DNA of 64,000 nt, from positions 1,272,501-1,336,500 of the forward strand of contig NZ_JASBAO010000001.1 in assembly GCF_029953265.1 (NCBI RefSeq), in the 5' to 3' direction. The notes under the pieces are model-generated. The model searched no databases, was not told the origin of the DNA, and saw only the letters and a list, made by a program, of their open reading frames with translations. Position numbers and translations under genes: made by a program. This document shows, piece by piece, positions 1 to 8,801 of this stretch. Position 1 is the stretch's first letter. Every line of letters begins with the position of its first letter. Source of the stretch: Commensalibacter oyaizuii (GTDB taxonomy: Bacteria > Pseudomonadota > Alphaproteobacteria > Acetobacterales > Acetobacteraceae).

Positions 1-83
1 CACGAGCAGATACTTGGTCACAAACACACACACTGCCACGCAACGATACATTTTCTAAATAATAAAATTTAGATAATTTATAT

Positions 84-117
84 TAAAAAAGGAGGAATAA
101 AGTTTCCTCCTTTTTTA
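84..117. terminator. Intrinsic terminator, probably bidirectional
   Basis: An A-run, a 7-bp stem (GGAGGAA / TTCCTCC, arms near 91-97 and 104-110) and a T-run follow each other, so the structure reads as a rho-independent terminator on both strands. It would end the leftward sugar-porter transcript and whatever enters from the left edge of the window. Confidence 0.8.
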
Positions 118-126
118 TTTCTACTT

Positions 127-1515
127 TTACTTTTGTTGATAAGGATAAAATCTATTTGCTTTTAAATCCCCCTCAATCTCTTCTAACGTTTTTCCTTTGG
201 TTTCAGGAACTAAGAAAATAATAAAAATGACTGCAATAATAGAAATCAATGCATACAACCAAAATGTATAAGTAGCACCCAATGCCGTCACCAGACTTAG
301 CGTTGTCAGTGTTACAATCAAATCAAAAAACCAGTGACTAAAAGAACCTAAACTTGCCCCTTTGCCACGAACAAATAATGGATAGACTTCGGCATTGATC
401 AGCCAAATACAAACACCAAATCCTCCACAATTTAACATTAGATAAGCCCCCAAACAAACAACAACCAGAATTTTACTGAAGTCTGTTTGCGGCCCAGCCC
501 CCATGAACAAATATCCCATTACAATCAGTGCAACGATGGAACCAGGAATAGTCCATAATAAATAGCGACGACGGCCGATCTTATCAACAAGCACACTACC
601 AATCATGGTCATAATAACGACCAGTAAAGTACTTGCCCCTGTTCCTAAAATCGCGGCTTTTTGTGAAAAACCTGCGTGGGTCAAAATTGTTGGTGCATAA
701 TAAATTAACGCATTATTTCCCGTTATTTGTGAAAACATTGCAATAGAAGCACCGACAATAACTGCGGGTCTAATCCAAGGTTGAGCAAGATCTTTCCACG
801 TACCTTGAGGTTGATTTGTGACTGTGTGTATTTCATCAATTTCTGCTTGTGCCGAGGCAGAGTTACCACGTAGTTTTTCCAGGATCTTAAAAGCTTCTTG
901 ATCACGTTTTTGCATAACCAACCAACGTGGGCTTTCAGGTAATAAAATCATTCCGGCAAGTAATATTATTGCAGGAATAACGCCTAGACCAAACATCCAC
1001 CGCCAATGATCCCCCAATACAAACCCACTGAAATAGGCCACGGTAATTCCAAATACGACCATGAATTGGAATAAAACAACCATTTTACCACGATGTTGTG
1101 GTGGTGCCACTTCAGCAATATAAACAGGAATAATTTGTGTTGAACTCCCTGCTGATAGTCCTAGTAAAAAACGTGAAGCAATTAAAAATACCATATTAGG
1201 AGCACAAGCGGATGCAATAGATCCCAACGCAAAAACAACCCCTACAGCAACAACCATAACGCGACGACCCAAACGGTCAGATATAGGACCAGTCCCTAGA
1301 CAACCAAATAAAGCCCCAAAAATAATCGCACCAGTCACAAGTTGTTTGTTGAGATCATCAAGCGCAAACTGCTTTCCTAACCCTAATAAAGCAACGCCAA
1401 TGACCCCCGTGTCGTAGCCAAATAATAATCCACCTAAAGCGGCAATTACCGCTATGGCGATAACAACTGCCGTACTTTGTGGTACATGCACATCAGCTTG
1501 CCCCAATGATGCCAT
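127..1515 (-). CDS. MFS sugar porter (XylE/GalP type)
   Basis: A 462-residue major facilitator protein of the sugar porter family, an inner-membrane proton-coupled or facilitated hexose/pentose importer with 12 expected membrane segments. Visible family signatures are FGYDTGVIGVALL in helix 1, the loop motif SDRLGRR, PESPRWL before the central loop, and PETKGKTLEEIEG after helix 12. The start is set at the ATG at 1515 because GGAG lies 7 bases before it; an in-frame TTG 42 bases upstream has no ribosome site. The gene is single, with its own upstream region (1516-1800) and the terminator at 84-117. The substrate cannot be read from sequence; glucose, xylose, galactose or arabinose are all possible. 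Confidence 0.9.
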   Translation of the reverse strand: MASLGQADVHVPQSTAVVIAIAVIAALGGLLFGYDTGVIGVALLGLGKQFALDDLNKQLVTGAIIFGALFGCLGTGPISDRLGRRVMVVAVGVVFALGSIASACAPNMVFLIASRFLLGLSAGSSTQIIPVYIAEVAPPQHRGKMVVLFQFMVVFGITVAYFSGFVLGDHWRWMFGLGVIPAIILLAGMILLPESPRWLVMQKRDQEAFKILEKLRGNSASAQAEIDEIHTVTNQPQGTWKDLAQPWIRPAVIVGASIAMFSQITGNNALIYYAPTILTHAGFSQKAAILGTGASTLLVVIMTMIGSVLVDKIGRRRYLLWTIPGSIVALIVMGYLFMGAGPQTDFSKILVVVCLGAYLMLNCGGFGVCIWLINAEVYPLFVRGKGASLGSFSHWFFDLIVTLTTLSLVTALGATYTFWLYALISIIAVIFIIFLVPETKGKTLEEIEGDLKANRFYPYQQK

Positions 1516-1611
1516 AAATTTGCTCCAATATAGAATGTTATTAAATGAATTAGTCAAAAGATAGCTAAATATATCAGCACAAAATTAGAAGTTATCGTAC
1601 AAAATTTATGG

Positions 1612-1630
1612 AACATCACGATGTTGTGAT
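1612..1630. promoter_or_regulatory. Palindromic site upstream of the sugar porter
   Basis: AACATC-AC-GATGTT (1612-1625) is an imperfect palindrome, overlapped by ATCAC-N6-GTGAT (1615-1630). It lies about 100 bases upstream of the sugar-porter start, in a position suitable for a repressor or activator operator. No regulator is named by the sequence, and short palindromes arise by chance in AT-rich DNA. Confidence 0.25.
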
Positions 1631-1800
1631 CAGAAATGTTTACAACAAAAGGGATGGTAAGATTTTACTTTTTTTATCTTATTAAGAAGGTTAAATTCTT
1701 CTTAAAAAACAAACCTTTGTAGTATGAATATTATGAATTTCTAAATCATCAAAATTTGATAAAGAGAATCGTATATTACAAAAATTGTTAACTTTTAATT

Positions 1801-2772
1801 TTAAGAAAGATGATAAAAACTCTTAAACCAGTTTATAAAACGACAAGTACCATCTTTTAATAATGTTTTAGGGGACCACCCTGTTATTTTATATATCTCA
1901 CTAATATCTGACAAAGTAGCTTCAATATCAGTTTCGGGGCGCTTTATATATTGAACATTAGCCGTTTTTCCCAAATTAACTTCCAAATATTTAATTAAAT
2001 ATTCTACACGTTCCCTACGGCTATTTCCAATATTCAAAAGATTATAATCTTCTAAATCAGAACAGTCCCATAAACTTAACATCGCATCAACTACATCATC
2101 AATATAGGTAAAATCCCTTGAAAGATCGGCCCCCCTATATAATGTGATAGTCCGACCGTTAATAATAGAATTGGCAAAGATGTAATAGGCCATGTCAGGA
2201 CGTCCCCAAGGACCATAGACCGTAAAAAAGCGTAACCCCGTCTGTTTGATCCCATAAAGATGATAATACGTAAATGACAGTAACTCTGCCGAACGTTTTG
2301 ACGCTGCATACACTGAGCTTGGTAAATCAACTCTATCATTCTCACTAAAAGGTAGTTTAGTGTTCAAGCCATAAACCGAGGAAGAAGAAGCATAAAAAAT
2401 ACGTTGTAAATTTGGCAACTGACGTGCCAACTCTAAGATATTCAAATGACCGTTGATATTTGTTTGAACATATGAAAAGGGATTTTGTAGAGAATACCTT
2501 ACCCCTGCTTGGGCAGCTAAATGAATAATATATCGAATATCACATTCGTAACGATCGAATACACTTGCCATCGCATGCTGGTCTGTTATGTCAACTTGAT
2601 GAAATTCAAAATTCTTAAATTGTTGTAATTGTTTAAGACGACTATATTTTAAAACAGGTGCATAATAATCATTGAGATTATCGATACCAACAACTTTCTC
2701 ACCACGTTCCAATAATGCTTTGGAAATATAAAAACCAATAAATCCTGCTGCACCTGTTACCAAGCAAACCAC
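1801..2772 (-). CDS. NAD-dependent nucleotide-sugar epimerase (UDP-glucuronate 4-epimerase type)
   Basis: A 323-residue extended short-chain dehydrogenase/reductase. The N-terminus carries the NAD-binding GAAGFIGFY loop, and the active site shows the Ser-Tyr-Lys set with SVYAASK at about residue 155-161. VYGPWGRPDMA is characteristic of UDP-glucuronate 4-epimerases, which supply UDP-galacturonate for LPS or capsule. The start is a GTG at 2772 with AAGGGA five bases before it. It stands alone on the minus strand; no glycan genes adjoin it here, although several glycosyltransferases lie 20 kb away. GlcNAc or dTDP-sugar epimerase activity cannot be excluded. Confidence 0.8.
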   Translation of the reverse strand: MVCLVTGAAGFIGFYISKALLERGEKVVGIDNLNDYYAPVLKYSRLKQLQQFKNFEFHQVDITDQHAMASVFDRYECDIRYIIHLAAQAGVRYSLQNPFSYVQTNINGHLNILELARQLPNLQRIFYASSSSVYGLNTKLPFSENDRVDLPSSVYAASKRSAELLSFTYYHLYGIKQTGLRFFTVYGPWGRPDMAYYIFANSIINGRTITLYRGADLSRDFTYIDDVVDAMLSLWDCSDLEDYNLLNIGNSRRERVEYLIKYLEVNLGKTANVQYIKRPETDIEATLSDISEIYKITGWSPKTLLKDGTCRFINWFKSFYHLS

Positions 2773-2962
2773 GTTAATCCCTTAAATAAAAATAACTTAA
2801 AAAATTAATATTCCAAAATATAAAAATAGCAAATTAAATATAACATACATGCTAAATAATATGCTAATTTTAAACAAAGCCTTTAATTCATAGTGTTCAA
2901 TTTTTATATAAAAGCAATATGAATATTGTCATAAAATGATATGATTAAACATAGTATTATGA

Positions 2963-2991
2963 TTGAAGCACGATTATTCATCATATAGAAT
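2963..2991 (+). promoter_or_regulatory. Candidate sigma-70 promoter for dps
   Basis: TTGAAG (2963-2968) and TAGAAT (2986-2991) are separated by 17 bases, matching 4/6 and 5/6 of the -35 and -10 consensus. The predicted start lies about 40 bases before the dps ATG. I see no clear OxyR or Fur site in the 266-base gap. Confidence 0.45.
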
Positions 2992-3038
2992 AAGCTAATT
3001 TATTACTTACTTTTAAAAAACAGTTAGGAGACTGCAAG

Positions 3039-3545
3039 ATGACTAAAACAAAAAGTGCTCTTCACCCTACACGTAATAATCTACCTTCCAATACCAAAAC
3101 CGTAGTTATTCAACTACTGAACAAACGCCTTGCCGATGGTTTAGATATAGCTTTAATCACCAAACAAGCCCATTGGAATTTAAAAGGACCACAATTTATT
3201 GGCGTCCATACCATGGTTGATGGCTTTCGTACTGAACAAGATACATTCAATGATGAAATGGCTGAAAGGATCACTGCTCTGGGTGGAACAGCTTATGGTA
3301 CCTCCCAAGCCATTACTGATACCTCAAGCATCACCCCATATCCGACCGATATTTATAATGTTGAGGATCATATCAAGGCATTAATTGAACGTTATGCGAC
3401 ATTTGCCAATGCCATTCGTCAAGCAATTGATGAAGCTGATGAAGCAGGTGATGCCGATACCGCAGATTTATTTACAGGTATTTCACGAGCAATGGACAAG
3501 CAATTATGGTTCCTTGAAGCACACATGCCTGTCACATCCAAATAA
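3039..3545 (+). CDS. dps: DNA-binding protein from starved cells, ferritin-like (Dps)
   Basis: A 168-residue Dps. The family forms dodecameric cages that oxidise and store iron using hydrogen peroxide and shield DNA during stress. The inter-subunit ferroxidase residues are visible: His in KQAHWN, and the Asp and Glu residues in HTMVDGFRTEQDTFNDEM. The N-terminus is lysine-rich (TKTKSALHPTRNN), consistent with DNA binding. TTAGGAG stands about 10 bases before the ATG. It is monocistronic, with a perfect 14-bp hairpin directly downstream. Confidence 0.95.
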   Translation: MTKTKSALHPTRNNLPSNTKTVVIQLLNKRLADGLDIALITKQAHWNLKGPQFIGVHTMVDGFRTEQDTFNDEMAERITALGGTAYGTSQAITDTSSITPYPTDIYNVEDHIKALIERYATFANAIRQAIDEADEAGDADTADLFTGISRAMDKQLWFLEAHMPVTSK

Positions 3546-3553
3546 TTAAAATG

Positions 3554-3596
3554 AACGTAAACTCTGCTATTATTTGTAATGGGCAGAGTTTACGTT
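3554..3596. terminator. Long hairpin between convergent dps and DUF192 gene
   Basis: A perfect 14-bp inverted repeat (AACGTAAACTCTGC at 3554-3567, complement at 3583-3596) with a 15-base loop lies between two converging genes. The U-run is weak, so it may act as a terminator for both strands or as a 3'-end stabiliser. Confidence 0.65.
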
Positions 3597-3615
3597 TCAA
3601 TTAAAATCTAGCAAT

Positions 3616-4173
3616 CTACTTCTTTTTATTCCCTATTTCGACAGCCTCACCTTTGGAAACCGTGGATTGATCAGGTTCAAAGGCTGCACTATCAACAGTA
3701 TCACCAACCGTAATTCCCAATTTTTCCGTAATCCCCCCCTGAAGTTCTAATGTTGCTATAACTGCGCCACGACTATTAATCGGGGCTAAACTGTAAGGGA
3801 CAGTATTTTCTGCAATTGCCTGAATACGATGATGTCCATCTATAAAAACCATATCTAAGGGAACAAGCGTATTCTTCATCCACATATTGCTGGGTTGTGG
3901 GCCAGGCCAAACAAATAACATGCCCCCGTTTTCTGGGACATGGGGTCTAAACATCTCACCGACCTCTTGTTCTTTTGGAGTTTTAGCAATTTCCACTAGG
4001 AACTGATGCTTTTTCCCAGTTTTTGTCGTAATCGTTAATGGTTGCTTTGTTAACTCTGGTTGTGGCCGAGTAATTTCCGATTGATCATTTTGCGCAAACC
4101 CATCGATGATGGGAAATATTCCCACCATCCCCATACCTATGCTCACCATTAACCATTTCATATATTTTTGCAT
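3616..4173 (-). CDS. Exported DUF192 family protein
   Basis: A 185-residue protein with an N-terminal hydrophobic stretch ending in GFAQ, read as a signal peptide, followed by a DUF192 domain (about residues 45-160). Family hallmarks are TPKEQEVGEMFR, GMLFVW, MWMKNTLVPLDMVFID and the closing GDTV. DUF192 proteins are small beta-barrels of unknown biochemical role, common in the periplasm of alphaproteobacteria. A lysine-rich tail closes the protein. The ATG at 4173 is preceded by TTTAGGT. The next gene upstream on the same strand is a metallo-beta-lactamase hydrolase 39 bases away, so the two may be cotranscribed. Confidence 0.85.
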   Translation of the reverse strand: MQKYMKWLMVSIGMGMVGIFPIIDGFAQNDQSEITRPQPELTKQPLTITTKTGKKHQFLVEIAKTPKEQEVGEMFRPHVPENGGMLFVWPGPQPSNMWMKNTLVPLDMVFIDGHHRIQAIAENTVPYSLAPINSRGAVIATLELQGGITEKLGITVGDTVDSAAFEPDQSTVSKGEAVEIGNKKK

Positions 4174-4212
4174 ATATTTTTTACCTAAATTTCCAATTAC
4201 ATGAATCTTATG

Positions 4213-4887
4213 TTAAATTAAATAAGGATTGTTTAACCGTTCAAAACCAATTGTGCTGCCGATCCCGTGTCCTGGCAAAACATAAATATCATCCCCTAAA
4301 GGTAACAATTTTTCTTTAATTGTTTCAACCAAACAATCCCCATCACCGTAAGAAAAATCAGAACGTCCAATCGTTCCTTTAAATAAAACGTCCCCGGTAA
4401 TCATAAATCTTGCCTTTGGTTCATAAAATACAACATGACCAGGGGTATGGCCAGGAACATGTAAAACTTCAAACGACATACCTTGAAATGATAACAGCTC
4501 TTTATCTTGTAAAAACCGGGTTGGAATTACATTCTCGGCTTCTTCAACATGAGTACCAAAATTAGTCATATCTTGTTTGACCTTGTCTAATAAAAACTTA
4601 TCCTGACAAGAAGGACCCAAGATTGGCACAGAATTCTGATATTGTTGTTCTAAATGTCTTTGCAATGCCATCGTGACCCCCACATGATCAAAATGACCAT
4701 GGGTTAATAAAATGGCCTGTATTTCCACATCAAGAGAATTAATCATTTGAAGTAAAGACATTAAATCCCCACCTGGATCACTAATAACGCCTTTTTTTAT
4801 ATCTGGATTCCAAATCAACATGCAATTTTGTCTTAACATGGTCACTGGCATAATCTCTATTTTCAGAGATGCAATTGAAAGAAACAA
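4213..4887 (-). CDS. MBL-fold metallohydrolase (YcbL/glyoxalase II-like)
   Basis: A 224-residue single-domain metallo-beta-lactamase-fold hydrolase of the glyoxalase II-like group. Metal ligands are visible in THGHFDHVG, PGHTPGH, TGDVLF and the final PGHG. The N-terminus KIEIMPVTMLRQNCMLIW matches the usual family opening. The likely start is the TTG at 4887, because GGAG lies exactly six bases before it; a GTG at 4899 is a weaker alternative. Members hydrolyse thioesters such as S-lactoylglutathione, but lack of the glyoxalase II C-terminal domain leaves the substrate open. Confidence 0.85.
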   Translation of the reverse strand: MFLSIASLKIEIMPVTMLRQNCMLIWNPDIKKGVISDPGGDLMSLLQMINSLDVEIQAILLTHGHFDHVGVTMALQRHLEQQYQNSVPILGPSCQDKFLLDKVKQDMTNFGTHVEEAENVIPTRFLQDKELLSFQGMSFEVLHVPGHTPGHVVFYEPKARFMITGDVLFKGTIGRSDFSYGDGDCLVETIKEKLLPLGDDIYVLPGHGIGSTIGFERLNNPYLI

Positions 4888-5117
4888 AAAACACTCCACT
4901 CTTTCTATAATATATTCCTATCATTGAAGGATTATATTCTATTAATCAATAATTCTCATCTATCTTTTTGTGTCCTCTTTACATCATAAATTATCACACT
5001 TCTAAATGTTACTTTATAAAATTGAAAAAAACCAAGATTATGTCTTGCTCTTACAGTCCTGATCCATTACTGAATAAGACATCTCATGAAATTTAATTGG
5101 TTCACATAGGGTTGTCG

Positions 5118-5945
5118 ATGAAAAAGGTATTCATGCAAAATAACAAAAAAATTAAATTTGCTTCTTTTCTTTTAATGTTTTCTTGTATGTCTGGTGTAAC
5201 GCATTATGCGCATGCACGCTCTACTCATCATGGACAAAAAAAATCTGTATCCCATGCTAAAAAAGCAAGCCATGGTGCTGCTGCACACAAAGTCTCTTTC
5301 AAAACCAGCAGTCACGCGTCAAAGAAACAACGCAACCATTATAAAACCAAGAGATTACGCTATGCTCATCGCTCTGGGGGTGGGCGTGTCATTCAATGTG
5401 TTGCTTTTGCACGTTCAGCCACAGAAGTACAACTAAGAGGGAATGCTGGAACTTGGTGGAATAAAGCTGAAGGGATCTATTCCCGTGGAAATACGCCAAA
5501 ACCCAACAGTGTGTTGAGTTTCCGCTCTACAAGACGTATGCCCTATGGACATGTTGCCGTTGTTAGGCAAATTGTCGATTCTAGAACCATTATTATTGAC
5601 CAATCCCACTGGGCACAAAGAGGCATCAGCCGAAATACACCTGTCATTGACGTTTCTCCAAATAACGATTGGACGGCTGTTCGCGTTGCTATGAATGGTA
5701 ACAAAAATGCTTTTGGCAGCATTTATCCAACTCATGGATTTATTTACCCCAGTAATGATGACAGCGGTGAAATACGCAATGCATCAACAAAACGTAATTA
5801 TCCTCAACAGCTAAGGACAAAAACTTGGTCTGCAGATGCTGCAACAGCCAGAGGATATTCAAAAGTAAATACTCAAGTAGCACTAGCACCCAACGTATCT
5901 GACGATTTTTTCGTTAATGATGCCCCAAATCGTTTTTTAAAATAA
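5118..5945 (+). CDS. Exported CHAP-domain amidase/endopeptidase
   Basis: A 275-residue secreted protein. A signal peptide (about residues 1-35, ending near HYAHA) is followed by a highly basic His/Lys/Ser-rich segment (about 36-90), a CHAP domain (about 92-190) and a C-terminal tail of unknown role. The CHAP catalytic Cys lies in VIQCVAFAR and the His in MPYGHVAVV. CHAP enzymes are NlpC/P60-like hydrolases that cut peptidoglycan peptides or amide bonds; the basic segment could hold it to the wall or nucleic acid. The ATG at 5118 is preceded by AGGG. Upstream 4888-5117 is a divergent promoter region shared with the MBL hydrolase. Confidence 0.85.
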   Translation: MKKVFMQNNKKIKFASFLLMFSCMSGVTHYAHARSTHHGQKKSVSHAKKASHGAAAHKVSFKTSSHASKKQRNHYKTKRLRYAHRSGGGRVIQCVAFARSATEVQLRGNAGTWWNKAEGIYSRGNTPKPNSVLSFRSTRRMPYGHVAVVRQIVDSRTIIIDQSHWAQRGISRNTPVIDVSPNNDWTAVRVAMNGNKNAFGSIYPTHGFIYPSNDDSGEIRNASTKRNYPQQLRTKTWSADAATARGYSKVNTQVALAPNVSDDFFVNDAPNRFLK

Positions 5946-5954
5946 CAAATGGAT

Positions 5955-6413
5955 TTAGGGACGTCCCTGTCGGTGATATGGATGTCCCTGTATAATAGTT
6001 AACGCCCTGTATATTTGTTCTGCTAGTAATATTCTTACGAGCATATGGGGCCACGTAGATGCACCAAACGAGATGGTTGCATCAGAACGCTGAAGTGCTG
6101 TATTATGCAACCCTTCTGCCCCCCCTATCAAGAAAGAAATGGGTTTCGACTGTTCTAACCACAGCTGCATCTTTTTAGAAAATTCTATACTGCTATAATT
6201 TTTTCCACCCTCGTCCATACTGACCACAATAGAACGATCAGGCAATGCCTCTAACAAAGCCTGTGTTTCTTTTAGCTTGGATTCTTGGGGACTGCCTTTA
6301 GCTTCATTGACCTCAGTAATGGTTAATTTGGGTCGAATCCGTTTTACATACCGTGCAACCAGATCAAGTTCTGACTTATGCCGCATTTTTCCCACGGCAA
6401 TAATATGAAACAT
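5955..6413 (-). CDS. rlmH: 23S rRNA pseudouridine-1915 N3-methyltransferase RlmH
   Basis: A 152-residue SPOUT-fold methyltransferase that uses SAM to methylate pseudouridine 1915 in helix 69 of 23S rRNA on the 70S ribosome. FLIGGAEGL forms the cofactor knot, and the C-terminal RALTIIQGHPYHRQ is the diagnostic tail that contacts the ribosome. Full length. The start ATG overlaps the rsfS stop codon by one base (TAATG), so translation is probably coupled. It is the last gene of proA-nadD-rsfS-rlmH. Confidence 0.96.
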   Translation of the reverse strand: MFHIIAVGKMRHKSELDLVARYVKRIRPKLTITEVNEAKGSPQESKLKETQALLEALPDRSIVVSMDEGGKNYSSIEFSKKMQLWLEQSKPISFLIGGAEGLHNTALQRSDATISFGASTWPHMLVRILLAEQIYRALTIIQGHPYHRQGRP

Positions 6414-6850
6414 TATACGCTGGGTTCTTCTGGCTCCTTGGGTTGTTCAGAAATTTCAACGTTCCAAATACGCTCGATATTATAATATTCACGTGCTTCT
6501 GCTTGGAATAAATGAACGATAACGTCGCCTGTATCTAACAACACCCAATCAGGACTACGCTCAATAGCAGTCCTTTTGATGCCATAATCAAATAATGCTT
6601 TGTCTAAATTTTCAGCCATCGCCATAATTTGACGGTCAACTAACCCTGTTGCGATAATCATTCGATCTGCAAAAGATGCCTTACCAACAAGATCAATGAC
6701 AACGATGTTTTCAGCTTTATCATCCTCCAAAGAGGCAACCATTAAAGCAACCACCTCATTTAACTTTGCTTCATCCAACATTGTTGTTCTTTTTGGGCCT
6801 TCTTTTGGGCCTTCTTGAATCACATCTTTGCGTGAAATGTTTTCAGTCAT
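6413..6850 (-). CDS. rsfS: Ribosome silencing factor RsfS
   Basis: A 145-residue RsfS/DUF143 protein, which binds ribosomal protein L14 and blocks joining of the subunits when nutrients are short. The core domain (about residues 28-135) shows the family pattern IVVIDLVGKASFADRMIIAT and ERSPDWVLLDTGDVIVHLF. The first 25 residues form a charged extension with a repeated EGPK. The start ATG at 6850 has AAGGA upstream. It sits between nadD and rlmH, the usual arrangement in alphaproteobacteria. Confidence 0.95.
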   Translation of the reverse strand: MTENISRKDVIQEGPKEGPKRTTMLDEAKLNEVVALMVASLEDDKAENIVVIDLVGKASFADRMIIATGLVDRQIMAMAENLDKALFDYGIKRTAIERSPDWVLLDTGDVIVHLFQAEAREYYNIERIWNVEISEQPKEPEEPSV

Positions 6851-6865
6851 ATAAAATTCTTTTCC

Positions 6866-7489
6866 TTAATTATAGGAGTCTTCTAATAATTGTTTTTGCT
6901 GCAATCGTAATGCCGTTGCAGAAATTGTGTTTTCAGGAGCTGGAACAAAAACCCAAGCCGGTGCTTTGCAGTCCGCTAATATGGTTGAGTAACGTGATGG
7001 TAATCTTGTCTCTCTCGCCCATTGCGCTGCTTGCCCTTTTAATGCTGTATATATATAAGATGGCCTTGGAAAAACAGCCATAGGCACCAATCTTAGTATT
7101 TCTTGCCAATGTGACCATAGTGCCATTTGTGCCAAACCATCAGCTCCCATTAGCCAAACAAATTTACAGCAAGGGAAACGTTGTTGTACGATTTTAATAG
7201 TATCACAACTATAACGCGTGTGCAGTCTTGATTCTATATCTGTTGCAATCAATCGCCTTCCACTGAGATTTGCTTTAACTTTCTGATATCGCTCTTCGAA
7301 AGGAGCCATATCAGTACCAACTTTCAAAGGGTTACCAGGGGACACCATTAGCCAAACCTGGTCAAGACGTAAAAATTTTAATGCTCGATCAGCTAATTGC
7401 AAGTGTCCTTCATGAATAGGGTTAAAAGACCCCCCAAATAAGCCGACCCGTATTCGCCTTCTATCCCCCCAAGTTGGTATGGCAATCAT
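6866..7489 (-). CDS. nadD: Nicotinate-nucleotide adenylyltransferase NadD
   Basis: A 207-residue nucleotidyltransferase that converts nicotinate mononucleotide and ATP to deamido-NAD. The adenylyl-binding motif GLFGGSFNPIHEGHL is at about residues 17-31, and the second motif ISATALR is near the C-terminus. The ATG overlaps the proA stop by four bases (ATGA). The NAD synthetase that uses its product is encoded at 33527-35563. Confidence 0.96.
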   Translation of the reverse strand: MIAIPTWGDRRRIRVGLFGGSFNPIHEGHLQLADRALKFLRLDQVWLMVSPGNPLKVGTDMAPFEERYQKVKANLSGRRLIATDIESRLHTRYSCDTIKIVQQRFPCCKFVWLMGADGLAQMALWSHWQEILRLVPMAVFPRPSYIYTALKGQAAQWARETRLPSRYSTILADCKAPAWVFVPAPENTISATALRLQQKQLLEDSYN

Positions 7490-8751
7490 TTAGGCCGCAC
7501 CTGACCGCTTCCTAAAACTTCGTAGCGATAACTTGTTAATTGTTCAATTCCAACGGGTCCTCTGGCGTGTAATCGCCCTGTCGCAATCCCAATCTCTGCA
7601 CCGAAACCGAACTCTCCACCATCACAAAATTGAGTTGATGTATTCCACATCACCACAGCACTCTGAACTGTGTCCATAAATTGTCGCGCGGCCTGTTCAT
7701 CTTGCGTAATAATTGCTTCGGTATGACCACTACCATAACGTGCAATGTGTGCCAATGCGTCCTCTATATCCTTAACAACAGCAACGGACAACACACTATC
7801 CAGCCACTCAGTCGCAAAATCTTCAGACGATGCGAGCTTGATCTCATCAACGAGACCACAAGCCTCTTGATTACCAACAAAACGACATCCTAGCGCTTTC
7901 AAATCTTTGATCAATACTGGTAATAATTTTTTTGCTATTGCCTGATCGATAAGCAATGTTTCTGTAGCACCACAGATTCCAGTACGACGCATTTTAGCAT
8001 TAGCAACGATTGAACGTGCCATATCGAAATCAGCAGCTTGATGTACATAGGTGTGACACAAACCTGCTGCATGTGCCAATACTGGAATACGGGCCTCTTT
8101 TTGCACAAAATGGATAAGGGATGATCCCCCTCTGGGAATCAATACATCTATCAGACCAGTAGCATGTAACATATCAGTGACATGCTGACGATCACTGTCG
8201 GGTGGCATGGCAATGATATCTGGGTTTAATCCTGCTGCGATAATCCCTTGTTTCATTGCTTTGTGAATAGCCAATGCTGTATGGTGGCAATCTGATCCAC
8301 CACGTAAAATCACACCATTTCCAGATTTTAAGCAAATACCTACGGCATCAGCACCAACATTAGGACGACTTTCGTAAATCATCCCAACCACCCCTAAAGG
8401 GACTGAAACGCGTTTGAATTTTAATCCATTTGGACGTGTCCAAGCGGCCAATTCTTTTCCTAGAGGATCGGGCAACTTGGCAATATCTTCTAACCCAACT
8501 GCAATATTTTCAAGACGATCATGATTTAACGTCATGCGATCTTTGAAAGCATCACTTACCTTTGCACTTGCTAAATCTTGCATGTTTGCAGCCAAGATTG
8601 CTGTCTCCGCTGAACGTAGGGCTTGTGCTGCCAAAATTAATGCTTGATTACGTTGTTGCACATCACTGCGAGATAAATCATAAGCGGCAACACGAACTTT
8701 CTTGGCCAAATCAGCAATAATACCATTTTGGGATAAGGTGGAAACTGCCAT
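7486..8751 (-). CDS. proA: Gamma-glutamyl phosphate reductase ProA
   Basis: A 421-residue aldehyde-dehydrogenase-superfamily enzyme of proline synthesis that reduces gamma-glutamyl phosphate to glutamate semialdehyde with NADPH. The catalytic Cys is in TGICGATETLLID, and ESRPNVGADAVG and SGNGVILRGGS mark the cofactor region. Full length. AAGGAG and AAGG lie upstream of the ATG at 8751. It heads the operon with nadD. The last enzyme of the same pathway, proC, is 10 kb away at 18398; no proB is seen in the window. Confidence 0.97.
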   Translation of the reverse strand: MAVSTLSQNGIIADLAKKVRVAAYDLSRSDVQQRNQALILAAQALRSAETAILAANMQDLASAKVSDAFKDRMTLNHDRLENIAVGLEDIAKLPDPLGKELAAWTRPNGLKFKRVSVPLGVVGMIYESRPNVGADAVGICLKSGNGVILRGGSDCHHTALAIHKAMKQGIIAAGLNPDIIAMPPDSDRQHVTDMLHATGLIDVLIPRGGSSLIHFVQKEARIPVLAHAAGLCHTYVHQAADFDMARSIVANAKMRRTGICGATETLLIDQAIAKKLLPVLIKDLKALGCRFVGNQEACGLVDEIKLASSEDFATEWLDSVLSVAVVKDIEDALAHIARYGSGHTEAIITQDEQAARQFMDTVQSAVVMWNTSTQFCDGGEFGFGAEIGIATGRLHARGPVGIEQLTSYRYEVLGSGQVRPK

Positions 8752-8801
8752 AGTGCCTTATACTCCTTTATAACATGAGTAAAAAATGAATATTCTATCC
8801 A

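Noticed and set aside
1-72. End of a possible coding sequence entering from the left edge
   Set aside because: All three forward frames stay open to stops at 56-72, but the 18-23 residues match no family I know; too short to call, although the terminator at 84-117 suggests something ends here.
1682-1705. TTAAGAAG / CTTCTTAA stem as terminator for the epimerase gene
   Set aside because: On the minus strand it is followed by A-rich, not T-rich, sequence and lies about 100 bases past the stop.
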